In this document: positions 17,673-28,101 of the stretch, piece after piece
Layout of the letters: each line of letters opens with the position of its first letter
Position numbering within the stretch: position 1 is the first letter of the stretch
DNA from: Alkalimarinus alittae
Lineage (GTDB): Bacteria; Pseudomonadota; Gammaproteobacteria; Pseudomonadales; Oleiphilaceae
DNA length: 64,000 bases
Assembly (NCBI RefSeq): GCF_026016465.1
Contig: NZ_CP100390.1
Span: 2,456,001 to 2,520,000, forward strand
Direction: 5' to 3'
Translations under genes and position numbers: made by a program
Notes under the pieces: model-generated
The model's database searches: none
What the model saw: only the letters and a program-made list of their open reading frames with translations
Told to the model about the DNA's origin: nothing

Positions 17673-19300
17673 CAAAATTTCGTAGTAAACGAGAAACCTA
17701 GTGATGCAAATCTAAGTGATGTCTTCACATCTAGCCCCGCGTAAGGGTTATAGATAATGTTAGTAAGATTATCACAGTTTAAGTTACAACTTCCATTTGC
17801 CGGAATATACTCAACAGATTGAAGATAAGAGATGTGGAAATCTACATCCGTATCTTTATCCCACCTGTAACCAAGACCTGCCCCCCATAGTATTGAATCA
17901 CCAAATACCCCTAAGAGGCTTCGCTGATCGTCTGGAGTGATAGAGTCACGTATCTCAGCACCTACTCGTAGATCTAGACGAGACGTAACGTGATGCTCAA
18001 AGCCGATACCTATGTTCCACTCATCCGTCCAGTTAAGAGGCAGACTCAAAGTATTAGAGGTTGCATTATCAGGAGACAATATTTTAGCTGCCCCCAAGAA
18101 CTCAAGATTTCTATCAAACTGAAGATTTAGTGCGTCAAAGGTACTCCAATCATAATAACCTACATCAACATTCATTGTTAACTTAGGATGTACTTTAAGG
18201 CTGATACCCGTTTTAAAGTGCTGAGGGTATGTTAGCTTCATTGATACATTACCCGCTTCACGAGGCGCACCTGAAGGTAGACTCAGTATAGCAGCACTGA
18301 TTGCACCAATAATCGAACTATTTAGACTTTGCCAAAAGCCTGACCAATCGTTGGTATAGTTAAGCTCAAAGGTCCCTTTAAGGTTCATGTCGGCTTCACT
18401 GTAATAGGAAGCTCCCCATGAAAACCAGTCAGTGGGTTCCCACATGACACCTAATGAGTAAGTAGGAGATAAGGTTTCTTGAAGATCAAGGCTCATGGCA
18501 CCCACATCATCCCATGGTCCTACATTACCCCCACAAAGTGCGATAAATGGCGCTAAAGGCTCATTCCCACTTTCACAGTTAAAAGCGTCCTGAAGTATCT
18601 CTGCAACACCTAACAGCATGTTTGGTGCACGCATATACTGGTCAGCAGCAATGGCTTGGTGTGAGAATTGAATACCCGCCCCCACTGACCAGTCGTCATT
18701 GATTTCATAAGCAATCGTAGGTGATAAATAGGTCACACGCTGCATCGCGGTAGCCTTAGGCATATATACGCCTGGGTCACCCAAATCACGGTAGAAACCC
18801 GCAAACATAGGTAAGTAAAATGCGTTACCAAACGTAAACTTTGACCCTGGCGCATTTATAGAAAAACCCATAGTAGGCAAAACACCCGGACCTCGAGGGA
18901 GCTTTTGCATACCGTACCCGGGTATATAAGCAGCTACTGTATTTGTATGGCTGTGACTATTGGCAACCCAATCCTTTTGCTGTTGTTTCTGTTCATCATA
19001 CCCAAGGCCATCGATACCAAAAATTTCATAGCCAGGTGGCGCTATAAAATCTGCATCAATATCCATATAGGCATTCAGTAAATTAAACTGAAACTGACGG
19101 CCTTTAAGTTTAGCCAAACCAGCAGGGTTATATTGAATAGCAAAAACGCCAGGTGTATCTGCTGTAACGGCATTACCTAATGACATGGCCTTAGAAGGGC
19201 CGGTCAAATTAGTGGTCATTTGTGCCATTGCAGGCATACCCAAGCTAACCAAAGCTATGGCCTGTAACAATTTACAGCTGTTACGTCTAACACTTATCAT
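17672..19300 (-). CDS. FadL/OMPP1 family outer-membrane transport protein
   Basis: Outer-membrane beta-barrel of the FadL family, which admits hydrophobic compounds (long-chain fatty acids, aromatics or hydrocarbons). A signal peptide ends near MPAMA. The mature N-terminus has the FadL-like block SLGNAVTADTPGVFAIQYNPAGLA, and the C-terminus ends with aromatic Phe (FSFTTKF), as expected for barrels. At about 542 aa it is longer than E. coli FadL, with a Cys-containing loop. The ATG at 19300 is preferred for spacing from GGAAGAG; an ATG at 19309 is in frame. Substrate unknown. Confidence 0.85.
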   Translation of the reverse strand: MISVRRNSCKLLQAIALVSLGMPAMAQMTTNLTGPSKAMSLGNAVTADTPGVFAIQYNPAGLAKLKGRQFQFNLLNAYMDIDADFIAPPGYEIFGIDGLGYDEQKQQQKDWVANSHSHTNTVAAYIPGYGMQKLPRGPGVLPTMGFSINAPGSKFTFGNAFYLPMFAGFYRDLGDPGVYMPKATAMQRVTYLSPTIAYEINDDWSVGAGIQFSHQAIAADQYMRAPNMLLGVAEILQDAFNCESGNEPLAPFIALCGGNVGPWDDVGAMSLDLQETLSPTYSLGVMWEPTDWFSWGASYYSEADMNLKGTFELNYTNDWSGFWQSLNSSIIGAISAAILSLPSGAPREAGNVSMKLTYPQHFKTGISLKVHPKLTMNVDVGYYDWSTFDALNLQFDRNLEFLGAAKILSPDNATSNTLSLPLNWTDEWNIGIGFEHHVTSRLDLRVGAEIRDSITPDDQRSLLGVFGDSILWGAGLGYRWDKDTDVDFHISYLQSVEYIPANGSCNLNCDNLTNIIYNPYAGLDVKTSLRFASLGFSFTTKF

Positions 19301-19327
19301 TAGCAACATCTCTTCCCAATTTATTTA

Positions 19328-20341
19328 TTATTCGTCCTTTAACCCGGCTAAATTAATAGGCAGAGAAAAACCAACTAGGATATCAGGGGAGTCTTCTGTT
19401 AAGCCAAAACCAATATTTGTGTTAAGAATGGTCTTTTCACTAATACGGTTGCCTAAAGAGAAGTTGATGATGCCACTAACTTGATCCTGCGCTTTTGCAA
19501 CAGAACCGTCATTAAATTTGAGCGTTGTCTCATCAGAGTAACTTATCTGTACTGATGCACTCAAAGACGTATCATAGGAAAGAGAGTAAGAATAGCCACC
19601 TGAGAGCGAGAAACTAATACCTGGCTGAACCGATCTTAGTAGTCTAGCCCCCCTAACTTGATTCAAATCTTCTTGTTCAAAGTTATAGGTCATACTTAAA
19701 GAGCCAAAGAGTACAACTGGATCTATGACCTTTGACGTACTCAAGCCGCCGGATACAGAATAATAACCACTACCCGTAGAAAGCTGTCTATTAAGGTCAA
19801 TCTCATAAGGGCTCACACCCGTTTTAGTTTTGACTGAGCTAAACAACGTAATAGAAGGCTTGCCTGGTACATAAGCAAGTGGCTGCCACCTTAGGGTGAA
19901 ACTCATATCACCAAGGTCTGTTGTGGATAATTCATCTTGAGTATCAAACTTAGACACAAGAGGAAGTCGAGCACTAACAGTCAAATTGTTTAATAGACCA
20001 TAGTCATAAGAGAACGAGTTAGTAAAGGAGTGTGTTGCCGCCGGTGTAACATCCAAATTCCTCACAGAGTTATTGACAATCTGGATGTCAAATCGCTGAT
20101 CGCCAAAATAGCTATAGTCAAAACTATAACTCATGGACTGCTTACCTTTCTTTAGGAGAGAGTAATTTTTCTCAGCTGCTTGAAAGACCTCTTCAAGTTG
20201 TTTAGCTGAGTCAGAATCCCCTTCCTGTTTTGTAAGAGCTTCTCTGGCTTTATCAACACTGGATTTTTCTTCAGCCCAAGAGCCCGTAGAAGAGAGTATT
20301 GACACAAATAAGAAACAACATGGTACTACCCAACGGTTCAT
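19328..20341 (-). CDS. outer-membrane barrel protein, FapF/phenol-MetA-deg-like
   Basis: 337-aa exported protein. A signal peptide ends at SWAE. A helical, charged segment (residues 25-66, SSVDKAREALTKQEG onward) could form a coiled coil or plug, and is followed by about 12 amphipathic beta strands (repeated SYSFDYSY, NSFSYDYG, LSGGYSYSLSY patterns). This helix-plus-barrel outline resembles FapF, the export pore of Pseudomonas functional amyloid, and the putative 'transporter' family. It lies 52 bp after a C39 peptidase gene, as in fapD-fapF type arrangements, but no amyloid subunit is present. Export or structural role inferred. Confidence 0.6.
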   Translation of the reverse strand: MNRWVVPCCFLFVSILSSTGSWAEEKSSVDKAREALTKQEGDSDSAKQLEEVFQAAEKNYSLLKKGKQSMSYSFDYSYFGDQRFDIQIVNNSVRNLDVTPAATHSFTNSFSYDYGLLNNLTVSARLPLVSKFDTQDELSTTDLGDMSFTLRWQPLAYVPGKPSITLFSSVKTKTGVSPYEIDLNRQLSTGSGYYSVSGGLSTSKVIDPVVLFGSLSMTYNFEQEDLNQVRGARLLRSVQPGISFSLSGGYSYSLSYDTSLSASVQISYSDETTLKFNDGSVAKAQDQVSGIINFSLGNRISEKTILNTNIGFGLTEDSPDILVGFSLPINLAGLKDE

Positions 20342-20393
20342 TCCTGATCCCTTTTTTAATAATTAATTATTTTATGTAAGTGCTTAACTAAAT

Positions 20394-21194
20394 TTATTGT
20401 CTTTTATAGTGAAGATGCTTCACAGCATTATCAATTGTTCCATCTGCATTATTCTTTTGACGTTCAAGTTCATTCTGAATTTTATGTTCAAGCGGTAAAT
20501 CAAATTCAGGAAACTGTTGAAATGCAAGATAAGTGATTGTTTGGTCATCTATAAAGCGTAAGTCTTCTTCTCTTAATTCAAGGCCATCTATAGGCTTTGA
20601 GTTACCAGGGAAAACAACAAAAAGAACATTCTGATCCCACTTTTCTTTAAAACGTTCAATTGTAAACGTTATATTTCCTTGAGAGGGGTCTGCAATATAT
20701 ACGCGACCGTCCTTTATTGTTCTAACGACCACAAAGTGCTTAAAACCTGCATGATGAATAGGAACAATTGCGGGGTGATCCAACTCTATTAAATCTTCTA
20801 TTTCTGCTTTGAAGCCACCAGCTGGATAACCCAAAGCCGTTACCAGCCTTTTCATATCTAGCATCGAAAACCCTCGACGCTCTACAATTCGCTCACTTTC
20901 ACCATAATGAAGCAACCCCTCCATTACTTGGCGCTCTTGAAATTTACGCCCTAAGTAAAACTCAAGAACCGTAGTCAATGCAGCAGAACCACAACTATAG
21001 TCATAAGCTTGACGAGTAATATTTCTGAATCTTAATTCAGATAGGGGCTCAACTATCACCCTCTCCTGAATAAAAGTAGAGTCATTATTAATAGAGCGTT
21101 CATACAACACTAATCCTTTTTGGTGAGGTTCAATCACACTCGCCTCTTGGATCATAGTAAAGGCTAGAACAGAGCCTACAAGTACAAGAATCAT
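20394..21194 (-). CDS. C39 family cysteine peptidase (FapD-like)
   Basis: 266-aa protein with an N-terminal hydrophobic segment and a single C39 peptidase domain (about residues 58-195). All catalytic residues are visible: the oxyanion Gln62 and nucleophile Cys68 in RQAYDYSCGSAAL, His153 in GFKHFVVV, and Asp169 in VYIADPSQGN. There is no ABC transporter part, so it resembles stand-alone FapD-type enzymes. First gene of the four-gene operon, suggesting it processes or controls an exported substrate. The reading frame stays open upstream of the ATG with a lysine-rich stretch, so a non-canonical upstream start is possible. Confidence 0.75.
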   Translation of the reverse strand: MILVLVGSVLAFTMIQEASVIEPHQKGLVLYERSINNDSTFIQERVIVEPLSELRFRNITRQAYDYSCGSAALTTVLEFYLGRKFQERQVMEGLLHYGESERIVERRGFSMLDMKRLVTALGYPAGGFKAEIEDLIELDHPAIVPIHHAGFKHFVVVRTIKDGRVYIADPSQGNITFTIERFKEKWDQNVLFVVFPGNSKPIDGLELREEDLRFIDDQTITYLAFQQFPEFDLPLEHKIQNELERQKNNADGTIDNAVKHLHYKRQ

Positions 21195-21431
21195 TAGATT
21201 CGAGAATCCTTTTGTTAATTTTTTTAAATAAGGTTTTTTATTATGTATTGATGCGTTCCACTCAATAACCTTAGTAACTTGCTGTTACTTAAAGATACAT
21301 TAATTCGATGAACGTTAAAGATAACCAGTACACAAAACTATATTGGGGTACGCACGTAACGTGAAGGGCGTCTCGATATTGGTACTTTTAAACCGTTTAA
21401 GCCGGAGAACCCTCTATCTATTTTCTTTAAA

Positions 21432-21458
21432 ATAAAAAAAACGAGGCCTTAGCCTCGC
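21432..21458 (-). terminator. Rho-independent terminator after ppiD
   Basis: CGAGGC (21442-21447) pairs with GCCTCG (21452-21457); read on the minus strand, the stem is followed by about nine T residues. It starts about 20 bp after the ppiD stop. Confidence 0.85.
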
Positions 21459-21478
21459 TTCTATTACGGTAGAAAAAC

Positions 21479-23350
21479 TTAAATTTTTTCGATTTCTGCC
21501 TTCGCTCTTAACGCTGTTTGGAATACTTGGTATTCGGCATTCCCTAACCCGCCACCAATTACTCGCCTAATGGCCTGACGCTCTGCTGCCTTTACGTCAT
21601 CAACATTTGGCACATTGACACTATCTAGCTTAACGACAAAATAGTCCCCATCTATATCAATCCCTGATACCGACTTATCTGCATCAGTTGCTGCAGGCAT
21701 AGAAAAGATAAATTTAATTAACTCAGGGTTAACTTCAAAATCATTTCTTTTGATGTCCTTAAACGACTCCCAAGCTAGACCCGCAGTATCTTCATTACCT
21801 GACAAGTACGCCTCAGTTGCTTTATTCGCTGCAGAAATGGCTTCATCAGTTGCTTTCTTCCGCTTAAGTTCAGCTACAATTTCATCTCTAACCTCAGAAA
21901 GCCCTTTCTGTGATGCAGGGTAATGATTAGCAGCACGAACCACAACGACGGCTTCAGAGTTTATTTCAATAAGTTCACTGTTATTACCGTCTTTAATAAC
22001 ATCAGCGGAGAAAAGTGATTTCTGAACTTTAGGGTTCCCAAACAGCCCTTCAATACTAAGTGCCGACACCTTTTCTGCAGTGTTAATATCCAAACCTAAC
22101 TCGTCTGCAGGCTCTCTAAGGTCAGACGATGCGTAACTAAGGTCTGCTAACCGCTCACTCAGTTCTACATATAACGCTTCAACCTTCTCTGCCTTTATGT
22201 CCGCCTCAATTGAAAATCTCATTTCTTCAAATGTTGGGATAGGCTGCATCTGAACGTCTTCAAGCTTGATAAGATGATAACCATATTCGGTTAATACTGG
22301 TTTCGAAACGCTACCTTCAGACAAAGCAAAAAGAGCATCATCAAACGCAGGTAGATATGCACCTTTCGAAGCAAAGCCAAGACTTCCGCCCTGAGCAGCC
22401 GAACCAATATCATCAGAGAACTCTTTTGCTAACGCTTCAAAAGACTCGCCTTCTGCAATACGCGCACTTAGCTTTTCGGCCAACGCTTTAGCCTGAGCAT
22501 CTGATACGTCATCATTTATCTCTATTAAAATATGGGAAGCATTACGCTCCTCCAACCCTTCAAATGCTTCAACTTCTCGCTCAAAAGCTTTTTGTAACTC
22601 TTCTTGAGTCACTTCAACTTTTTCAAGAAGAGCATTTTTTTCTAGCTGTAAGTATTCAACATCCACAGATTCAATTGTCGCGTAGTCTTGTTTGTGTGAC
22701 TCATAAAAAGCCTCAATCTCATTTTCATCAACATTTACAGCATCGATATAATCAGACTGATCAAATTTAGCCAGCGAGTAATTGCGTGTCTGCCTGTCAA
22801 TCTCTATCACTCTATTGAATTCATCATCCAATATGAACGACGTTGAGATTATTGCGTTTCTAGGCTGAGAAATTAGAACTTCTTTCTTAATTGACTCTTT
22901 AAACGTTTGAGTGGTCATCCCAAAGTTTCTTATAGAGGCTAAAAATAAATCATTATCAAATTGGCCGTCTACTTTGAATTGATTAATCCCCGTTATCAGC
23001 GAATTGATAGATTGATCAGAAATATAGACACCTAGCCCTATTGCGTCTTGTAATAGTATTTCTTGATCAATAAGCCCTTCGAGCACAGATTGTTTAAGTT
23101 TCTGATCATCAATTAAAGCAGGATCAGCGTCCTCACCCATTTGCCCAAGAATTTGTCTCTTTTTAATATCAACGGCACGTAAAAAATCAGTCTCTTTAAT
23201 ATCATTACCGTTAACGACTGCGACCTCAGGCTCGCCACCAAAACCACCAACAATAGAGTCAACCCCAAATAAGGCAAACGTTAGCACTATTAGCCCTACA
23301 ATTACTTTTGCAACCGTACTCTGAGCATTATCTCTTATATCTTGAAGCAT
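21479..23350 (-). CDS. ppiD: periplasmic folding chaperone / peptidyl-prolyl isomerase PpiD
   Basis: 623-aa inner-membrane-anchored periplasmic chaperone that helps outer-membrane and secreted proteins fold near the Sec exit. A single transmembrane anchor (about residues 15-34) is followed by a SurA-N-like domain. A parvulin domain around residues 265-365 follows (ASHILIEI, GGSLGFASKGAYLPAFDDA, YGYHLIKLED), then a C-terminal helical region. Downstream of hupB and lon in the standard lon-hupB-ppiD order, with its own terminator. Confidence 0.95.
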   Translation of the reverse strand: MLQDIRDNAQSTVAKVIVGLIVLTFALFGVDSIVGGFGGEPEVAVVNGNDIKETDFLRAVDIKKRQILGQMGEDADPALIDDQKLKQSVLEGLIDQEILLQDAIGLGVYISDQSINSLITGINQFKVDGQFDNDLFLASIRNFGMTTQTFKESIKKEVLISQPRNAIISTSFILDDEFNRVIEIDRQTRNYSLAKFDQSDYIDAVNVDENEIEAFYESHKQDYATIESVDVEYLQLEKNALLEKVEVTQEELQKAFEREVEAFEGLEERNASHILIEINDDVSDAQAKALAEKLSARIAEGESFEALAKEFSDDIGSAAQGGSLGFASKGAYLPAFDDALFALSEGSVSKPVLTEYGYHLIKLEDVQMQPIPTFEEMRFSIEADIKAEKVEALYVELSERLADLSYASSDLREPADELGLDINTAEKVSALSIEGLFGNPKVQKSLFSADVIKDGNNSELIEINSEAVVVVRAANHYPASQKGLSEVRDEIVAELKRKKATDEAISAANKATEAYLSGNEDTAGLAWESFKDIKRNDFEVNPELIKFIFSMPAATDADKSVSGIDIDGDYFVVKLDSVNVPNVDDVKAAERQAIRRVIGGGLGNAEYQVFQTALRAKAEIEKI

Positions 23351-23410
23351 GGCTCCCCCGAGCTATATTCTTACTTTAACAAATGAGTATCTATTTCTAT
23401 ATTCAAACTA

Positions 23411-23440
23411 AAAAGGCGCATCCAAAGAATGCGCCTTTTA
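23411..23440 (-). terminator. Terminator between hupB and ppiD
   Basis: AAAAGGCGCAT pairs with ATGCGCCTTTT around a short loop, with T residues on the minus-strand side. It starts about 20 bp after the hupB stop. Confidence 0.75.
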
Positions 23441-23461
23441 AATAACAACCTAAAGGTATGC

Positions 23462-23734
23462 TTAGTTTACTGCATCCTTTAACGCTTTACCCGCTTTAAA
23501 GCTTGGTACTTTTGCAGCTGCAATTTGAATCTCTGCACCTGTCTGTGGGTTACGACCAGTACGCGCTGCTCGATCCTTGACAGAAAAAGTTCCAAAACCA
23601 ATAAGAGTAACCTGATCCCCACCCTTAAGTGCAGTAGTAACAGAATCAGTCATTGCATCCAATGCACGACCTGCAGCTGCTTTAGAAATATCTGCTGATG
23701 CAGCAATTGCGTCAATAAGTTCAGACTTGTTCAC
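23462..23734 (-). CDS. hupB: DNA-binding protein HU-beta
   Basis: 90-aa nucleoid-associated histone-like protein. The full HU pattern is present: [11 protein letters not shown] at the N-terminus, [19 protein letters not shown] with the DNA-minor-groove arm, and [16 protein letters not shown] at the end. The start is GTG with AAAGGGG upstream. Position between lon and ppiD is the normal hupB location. Confidence 0.97.
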   Translation of the reverse strand: MNKSELIDAIAASADISKAAAGRALDAMTDSVTTALKGGDQVTLIGFGTFSVKDRAARTGRNPQTGAEIQIAAAKVPSFKAGKALKDAVN

Positions 23735-23984
23735 ACTTAACCCCTTTTTTTATATCTTAATTAACAGAAAAAACGAATCACAAAATTATAAATCTCCAAG
23801 AAGCAAAGGCTACCATAGGAGCATCGTGTTATACGTATTTATTTCAGTTTTCAGTTTCTACGATTTCTATTTAATATTTTTAACAGAAAATATTTAAATG
23901 AGCCCCCGAGGCCTTATTTTGGCTGCTTAACGGCGTTTTATTTTATACCAACTTGTTGAAAGGCCTGTCAAGCGACCAAAGCAC

Positions 23985-26411
23985 CTAATGCGTATTTATT
24001 CGTTCCTTTCCATCCTTTTCATCATCTGAACCTCCATCTTTAGACTTTAAAGGACTTTTTTCACTGGTAAGGGGTTTTGCTTGATAAGCCAACGCGACCT
24101 CCAAAACTTCGTCAATCCACTTAACAGGGATGATATTCAAGGATTCTTTTATATTATCGGGAATCTCTTTCAAGTCTTTCTTATTCTCATCTGGAATAAT
24201 AATAGTCTTAATCCCACCGCGATGAGCAGCCAACAATTTCTCTTTAAGTCCACCAATCGCAAGCACTTGACCCCGGAGCGTTATCTCACCTGTCATGGCA
24301 ACTTCCGACTTAACAGGAATACCCGTCAAAGAAGAGACCAATGCTGTGCACATAGCAATACCCGCACTCGGACCGTCCTTCGGTGTGGCACCTTCAGGAA
24401 CATGAATATGGATATCATTTTTCTCATGAAAATCCTCTTCTATTCCTAATGCCATCGCTCGACTTCTAACGACAGTTAAGGCTGCCTGAATTGATTCTTG
24501 CATTACATCACCCAGCGACCCTGTCTTTATGGTCTTTCCTTTACCTTTAACAGACGTGCACTCGATTGTAAGAAGCTCTCCGCCGACTTGAGTCCATGCA
24601 AGACCTGTTACCTGCCCCACACTATCTTCTTCGTCAGCAACGCCATAACTAAATTTACGGACACCCGAATACTGCTCAAGATTGTCATCCGTTATAGCAA
24701 TCAATTCATGACTGTGACGCAAGGTATTTTCTTTCACTACTTTTCGGCATATTTTAGCAACTTCACGTTCTAAGCCACGAACACCAGCTTCCCTTGTGTA
24801 GTAGCGTATAATCTCTTTAACGGCTTGTTCAGTGAACGATATTTCGTTCTTTTTAAGGCCATTATTATCTTGCTGCTTAGGAATCAAGTAACGCTGCGCA
24901 ATATTCACCTTTTCGTCTTCTGTATACCCAGGAATACGGATAACTTCCATTCGGTCTAGCAAGGCCGTTGGAATATTCATAGAGTTAGATGTACAAACAA
25001 ACATTACATCCGAGAGATCATAATCAACTTCTAGATAGTGATCATTAAACGTATGATTCTGCTCTGGGTCTAACACCTCAAGTAATGCAGATGCTGGATC
25101 TCCACGCTGATCCATACCCATTTTATCAATTTCATCTAATAGGAATAATGGGTTTTTAACACCTGCTTTAGATATCTTCTGAACTAGCTTACCCGGCATT
25201 GAACCTATGTATGTTCTTCGATGCCCCCTAATTTCAGCTTCATCTCGAACGCCGCCTAACGCCATACGGGTATATTTTCTGTTAGTAGCCTTAGCAATAG
25301 ACTGCCCTAAAGATGTTTTACCAACACCCGGAGGGCCCACCAAACAAAGCACTGGCCCCTTCAGCTTTTTAACACGCCCTTGGACCGCTAAATATTCAAG
25401 AATACGATCTTTAACTTCTTCGAGACCATAATGATCTTCATCTAAAATCTCTCTGGCTTTATCTATATCATTACGAACTTTACTGCGTTTTTTCCACGGC
25501 AGCCCCGTAAGCCAGTCTATATAGCCTCTTACAACCGTAGCCTCTGCCGACATGGGCGACATCATTTTAAGTTTATTAAGCTCAGTCTCAGCCTTTTGTT
25601 TTGCTTCACCGGTCATGCCTGATGAGGCAATTTTTTGCTCTATATCATCAAATTCATTGCCTGCTTCACCGAGAGAACCCATTTCTTTCTGAATAGCCTT
25701 CATTTGCTCATTCAGATAGTATTCTCGCTGGCTTTTTTCCATTTGCTTTTTAACGCGGCCGCGAATTCTTTTTTCAACTTTAATGAGATCTAGCTCACCT
25801 TCGATTCTTGCTAATAAAAGCTCTACACGATCAGTAATGCTAAGCTCTTCAAGCAACTCCTGCTTTTCTGGGATCTTCAATTCAAGATGGGCAGCAATGG
25901 TATCAACCAATCGACCTGGATCACTAATACTCGACAAGGATGAACTAATTTCAGCTGGAATCTTTTTACTTAGCTTTCCGTACTGCTCAAATTGGCTAGA
26001 TAAGGTTCTGAGTAAGGCAGTGGAGTCTTCTTCAGACAACTCTGTTTCATCTAATGGAGTTATATTAGCCGTATAGAAACGATCCTCAACCATTGAGTTT
26101 ACTTTTGCACGAGCCCCACCCTCTACTAATACTTTTACAGTTCCATCAGGCAACTTAAGCATCTGTAAGATGGTTGAAACAGTTCCGATGTCAAATACAT
26201 CACCCTGCTTCGGATCATCTTCGCCAGCGTCTTTTTGTGCAACGAGCAGTATCTGCTTATCACTCTCCATCGCAAACTCTAAAGCCTCAATGGACTTTTC
26301 ACGACCCACGAAAAGCGGTATCACCATATGCGGAAAAACAACCACATCTCGAAGTGGTAAAACGGGTAGCTCACGTGCAGTTAGAGTCACTGGATTATCA
26401 ATATCTGTCAT
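23985..26411 (-). CDS. lon: ATP-dependent protease Lon
   Basis: 808-aa cytosolic AAA+ serine protease that degrades damaged and short-lived regulatory proteins. It has an N-terminal substrate domain beginning [19 protein letters not shown], Walker [10 protein letters not shown] near residue 360, Walker [11 protein letters not shown], and a C-terminal protease domain with the Ser-Lys dyad (catalytic Ser in [11 protein letters not shown]). The C-terminus has an extra charged tail ([16 protein letters not shown]). A candidate heat-shock promoter lies upstream. Confidence 0.97.
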   Translation of the reverse strand: MTDIDNPVTLTARELPVLPLRDVVVFPHMVIPLFVGREKSIEALEFAMESDKQILLVAQKDAGEDDPKQGDVFDIGTVSTILQMLKLPDGTVKVLVEGGARAKVNSMVEDRFYTANITPLDETELSEEDSTALLRTLSSQFEQYGKLSKKIPAEISSSLSSISDPGRLVDTIAAHLELKIPEKQELLEELSITDRVELLLARIEGELDLIKVEKRIRGRVKKQMEKSQREYYLNEQMKAIQKEMGSLGEAGNEFDDIEQKIASSGMTGEAKQKAETELNKLKMMSPMSAEATVVRGYIDWLTGLPWKKRSKVRNDIDKAREILDEDHYGLEEVKDRILEYLAVQGRVKKLKGPVLCLVGPPGVGKTSLGQSIAKATNRKYTRMALGGVRDEAEIRGHRRTYIGSMPGKLVQKISKAGVKNPLFLLDEIDKMGMDQRGDPASALLEVLDPEQNHTFNDHYLEVDYDLSDVMFVCTSNSMNIPTALLDRMEVIRIPGYTEDEKVNIAQRYLIPKQQDNNGLKKNEISFTEQAVKEIIRYYTREAGVRGLEREVAKICRKVVKENTLRHSHELIAITDDNLEQYSGVRKFSYGVADEEDSVGQVTGLAWTQVGGELLTIECTSVKGKGKTIKTGSLGDVMQESIQAALTVVRSRAMALGIEEDFHEKNDIHIHVPEGATPKDGPSAGIAMCTALVSSLTGIPVKSEVAMTGEITLRGQVLAIGGLKEKLLAAHRGGIKTIIIPDENKKDLKEIPDNIKESLNIIPVKWIDEVLEVALAYQAKPLTSEKSPLKSKDGGSDDEKDGKERINTH

Positions 26412-26465
26412 AGATGTCCCCTGGACGACTTATTTATTCGGCAATTTCCATACAATGAATCCTAA

Positions 26466-26491
26466 ATGGGGGCAAAGATGGAGAATACAAC
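26466..26491 (-). promoter_or_regulatory. Candidate sigma-32 (RpoH) promoter for lon
   Basis: On the minus strand GTTGTA (26486-26491) is followed after 14 bp by CCCCAT (26466-26471, extending to CCCCATTTA), close to the RpoH pattern CTTGAA-N13/14-CCCCATnT. It lies about 55 bp before the lon ATG. The -10 half is a very good match and the -35 half is partial. Confidence 0.55.
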
Positions 26492-26580
26492 CATAAAACT
26501 GATTAGATTGTAGGACTTATAGATGAGTTTAACTATAGACGGGCTAGTATGTTTTTACAGACGATTTAATCTATAAATAC

Positions 26581-26605
26581 AAAAAAGGGCCAGAAGGCCC
26601 TTTTT
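26581..26605 (-). terminator. Terminator after clpX
   Basis: AAAAAGGGCC pairs with GGCCCTTTTT around a short loop; on the minus strand the stem ends in a T run. It begins about 18 bp after the clpX stop. Confidence 0.85.
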
Positions 26606-26622
26606 ATAGATATTATAAAGAA

Positions 26623-27906
26623 TTAATCATCTGGAACAGCTTTCGCCTGCTCAGTATTTTCATAAATCTTTATCGGGTCAGAATCCCCCTTAATGACACT
26701 CTCATCAATCACGACTTTAGATATACCCGTCTCAGAAGGTATATGATACATCGTATCTAAAAGCACATTTTCAAGAATTGATCTCAACCCACGAGCACCC
26801 GTCTTTCGCTCCATCGCCTTTTTAGCAACAGCACGCAAAGCATCTTCTCTAAAGTCAACCTCAACACCTTCCATTTCAAACAACTTATGATACTGCTTAG
26901 TCAATGAGTTTTTAGGTTCTGTTAAAATCTCAATCAACGCATCCTCATCAAGTTCTGTCAGTGTTGCCACAACCGGCAAGCGACCCACAAACTCAGGAAT
27001 AAGACCGTATCGAACAAGGTCTTCTGTCTCCACATCCTTAAGCATGTCACCGAAGCTCTTAACATCGTCTTTCCCTTTAACTGTTGCAGAGAAACCGATA
27101 CTGCTCTTTTCGGAGCGATCACTGATAACCTTGTCTAAGCCTGCAAACGCGCCACCACAAATAAACAGTATGTTAGACGTATCAACCTGCAAAAACTCTT
27201 GCTGAGGATGCTTACGCCCACCCTGCGGTGGTACCGAAGCAACAGTACCTTCAATTAACTTCAATAATGCCTGTTGCACACCTTCACCAGATACATCTCT
27301 AGTAATAGAAGGGTTGTCAGACTTACGTGAAATCTTATCGATTTCATCAATATATACTATTCCGCGCTGAGCTTTTTCAACATCATAGTCACATTTTTGG
27401 AGCAACTTCTGAATAATGTTCTCAACATCCTCACCAACATAACCGGCTTCAGTCAGTGTTGTAGCGTCAGCAATGGTAAATGGAACATTAAGCAAGCGCG
27501 CCAACGTTTCTGCAAGCAACGTCTTACCACTACCAGTAGGACCAATAAGCAGAATGTTACTCTTACCCAACTCGATATCTGATTTTTTATCATCAAACCG
27601 TAAGCGCTTGTAGTGATTGTAGACCGCAACAGCAAGAACAACTTTAGCCCGATCTTGACCAATTACGTAATCATCAAGCGTTGACTTAATTTCTTGCGGA
27701 GTAGGAAGACGATCACTACTCTCTTCTGTGCTACTTTCTTGGATTTCCTCACGAATAATATCGTTGCAAAGATCCACGCACTCATCACATATAAAAACAG
27801 AAGGTCCAGCAATTAACTTTCTGACCTCATGCTGACTTTTTCCACAAAAAGAACAGTAAAGCAGTTTACCGTTATCTTCGCTTTTACCGTTTTTATCGTC
27901 AGCCAT
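26623..27906 (-). CDS. clpX: ATP-dependent Clp protease ATP-binding subunit ClpX
   Basis: 427-aa AAA+ unfoldase that feeds ssrA-tagged and other substrates to ClpP. It has a zinc-binding domain with Cys18, Cys21, Cys40 and Cys43 (CSFC, CDEC), Walker A GPTGSGKT, and Walker [11 protein letters not shown]. The pore loop GYVGED and the C-terminal domain are present. The ATG at 27906 has AGAGGT 7 bp upstream and gives the standard MADDKNGK start; the frame is open for 28 more codons, which are not believed coding. Confidence 0.97.
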   Translation of the reverse strand: MADDKNGKSEDNGKLLYCSFCGKSQHEVRKLIAGPSVFICDECVDLCNDIIREEIQESSTEESSDRLPTPQEIKSTLDDYVIGQDRAKVVLAVAVYNHYKRLRFDDKKSDIELGKSNILLIGPTGSGKTLLAETLARLLNVPFTIADATTLTEAGYVGEDVENIIQKLLQKCDYDVEKAQRGIVYIDEIDKISRKSDNPSITRDVSGEGVQQALLKLIEGTVASVPPQGGRKHPQQEFLQVDTSNILFICGGAFAGLDKVISDRSEKSSIGFSATVKGKDDVKSFGDMLKDVETEDLVRYGLIPEFVGRLPVVATLTELDEDALIEILTEPKNSLTKQYHKLFEMEGVEVDFREDALRAVAKKAMERKTGARGLRSILENVLLDTMYHIPSETGISKVVIDESVIKGDSDPIKIYENTEQAKAVPDD

Positions 27907-28101
27907 TCGACTACCTCTAAATTCTTTATTGTCTTTGTCTGGCGTTGCCACAACATTCGCTAAAATTAGCAACACCTGAGACAAAACCATTATTCTTAGA
28001 TTGTTTTCAGTAACAGTTTAGCGCTGAAAACAATTTACTCAAACCTGAAACGCATTCAAAACAATTCACTTGAATACGCTATAAGCTTAATATTGGTTAC
28101 T

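Noticed and set aside
16434-21194. Complete functional amyloid (fap) operon
   Set aside because: No FapB/FapC repeat subunits, FapA or FapE candidate is present; only FapD/FapF-like parts.
27907-27990. Extended N-terminus for ClpX
   Set aside because: The zinc domain begins normally after ATG 27906, which has a good ribosome site; the extra 28 codons have no support.
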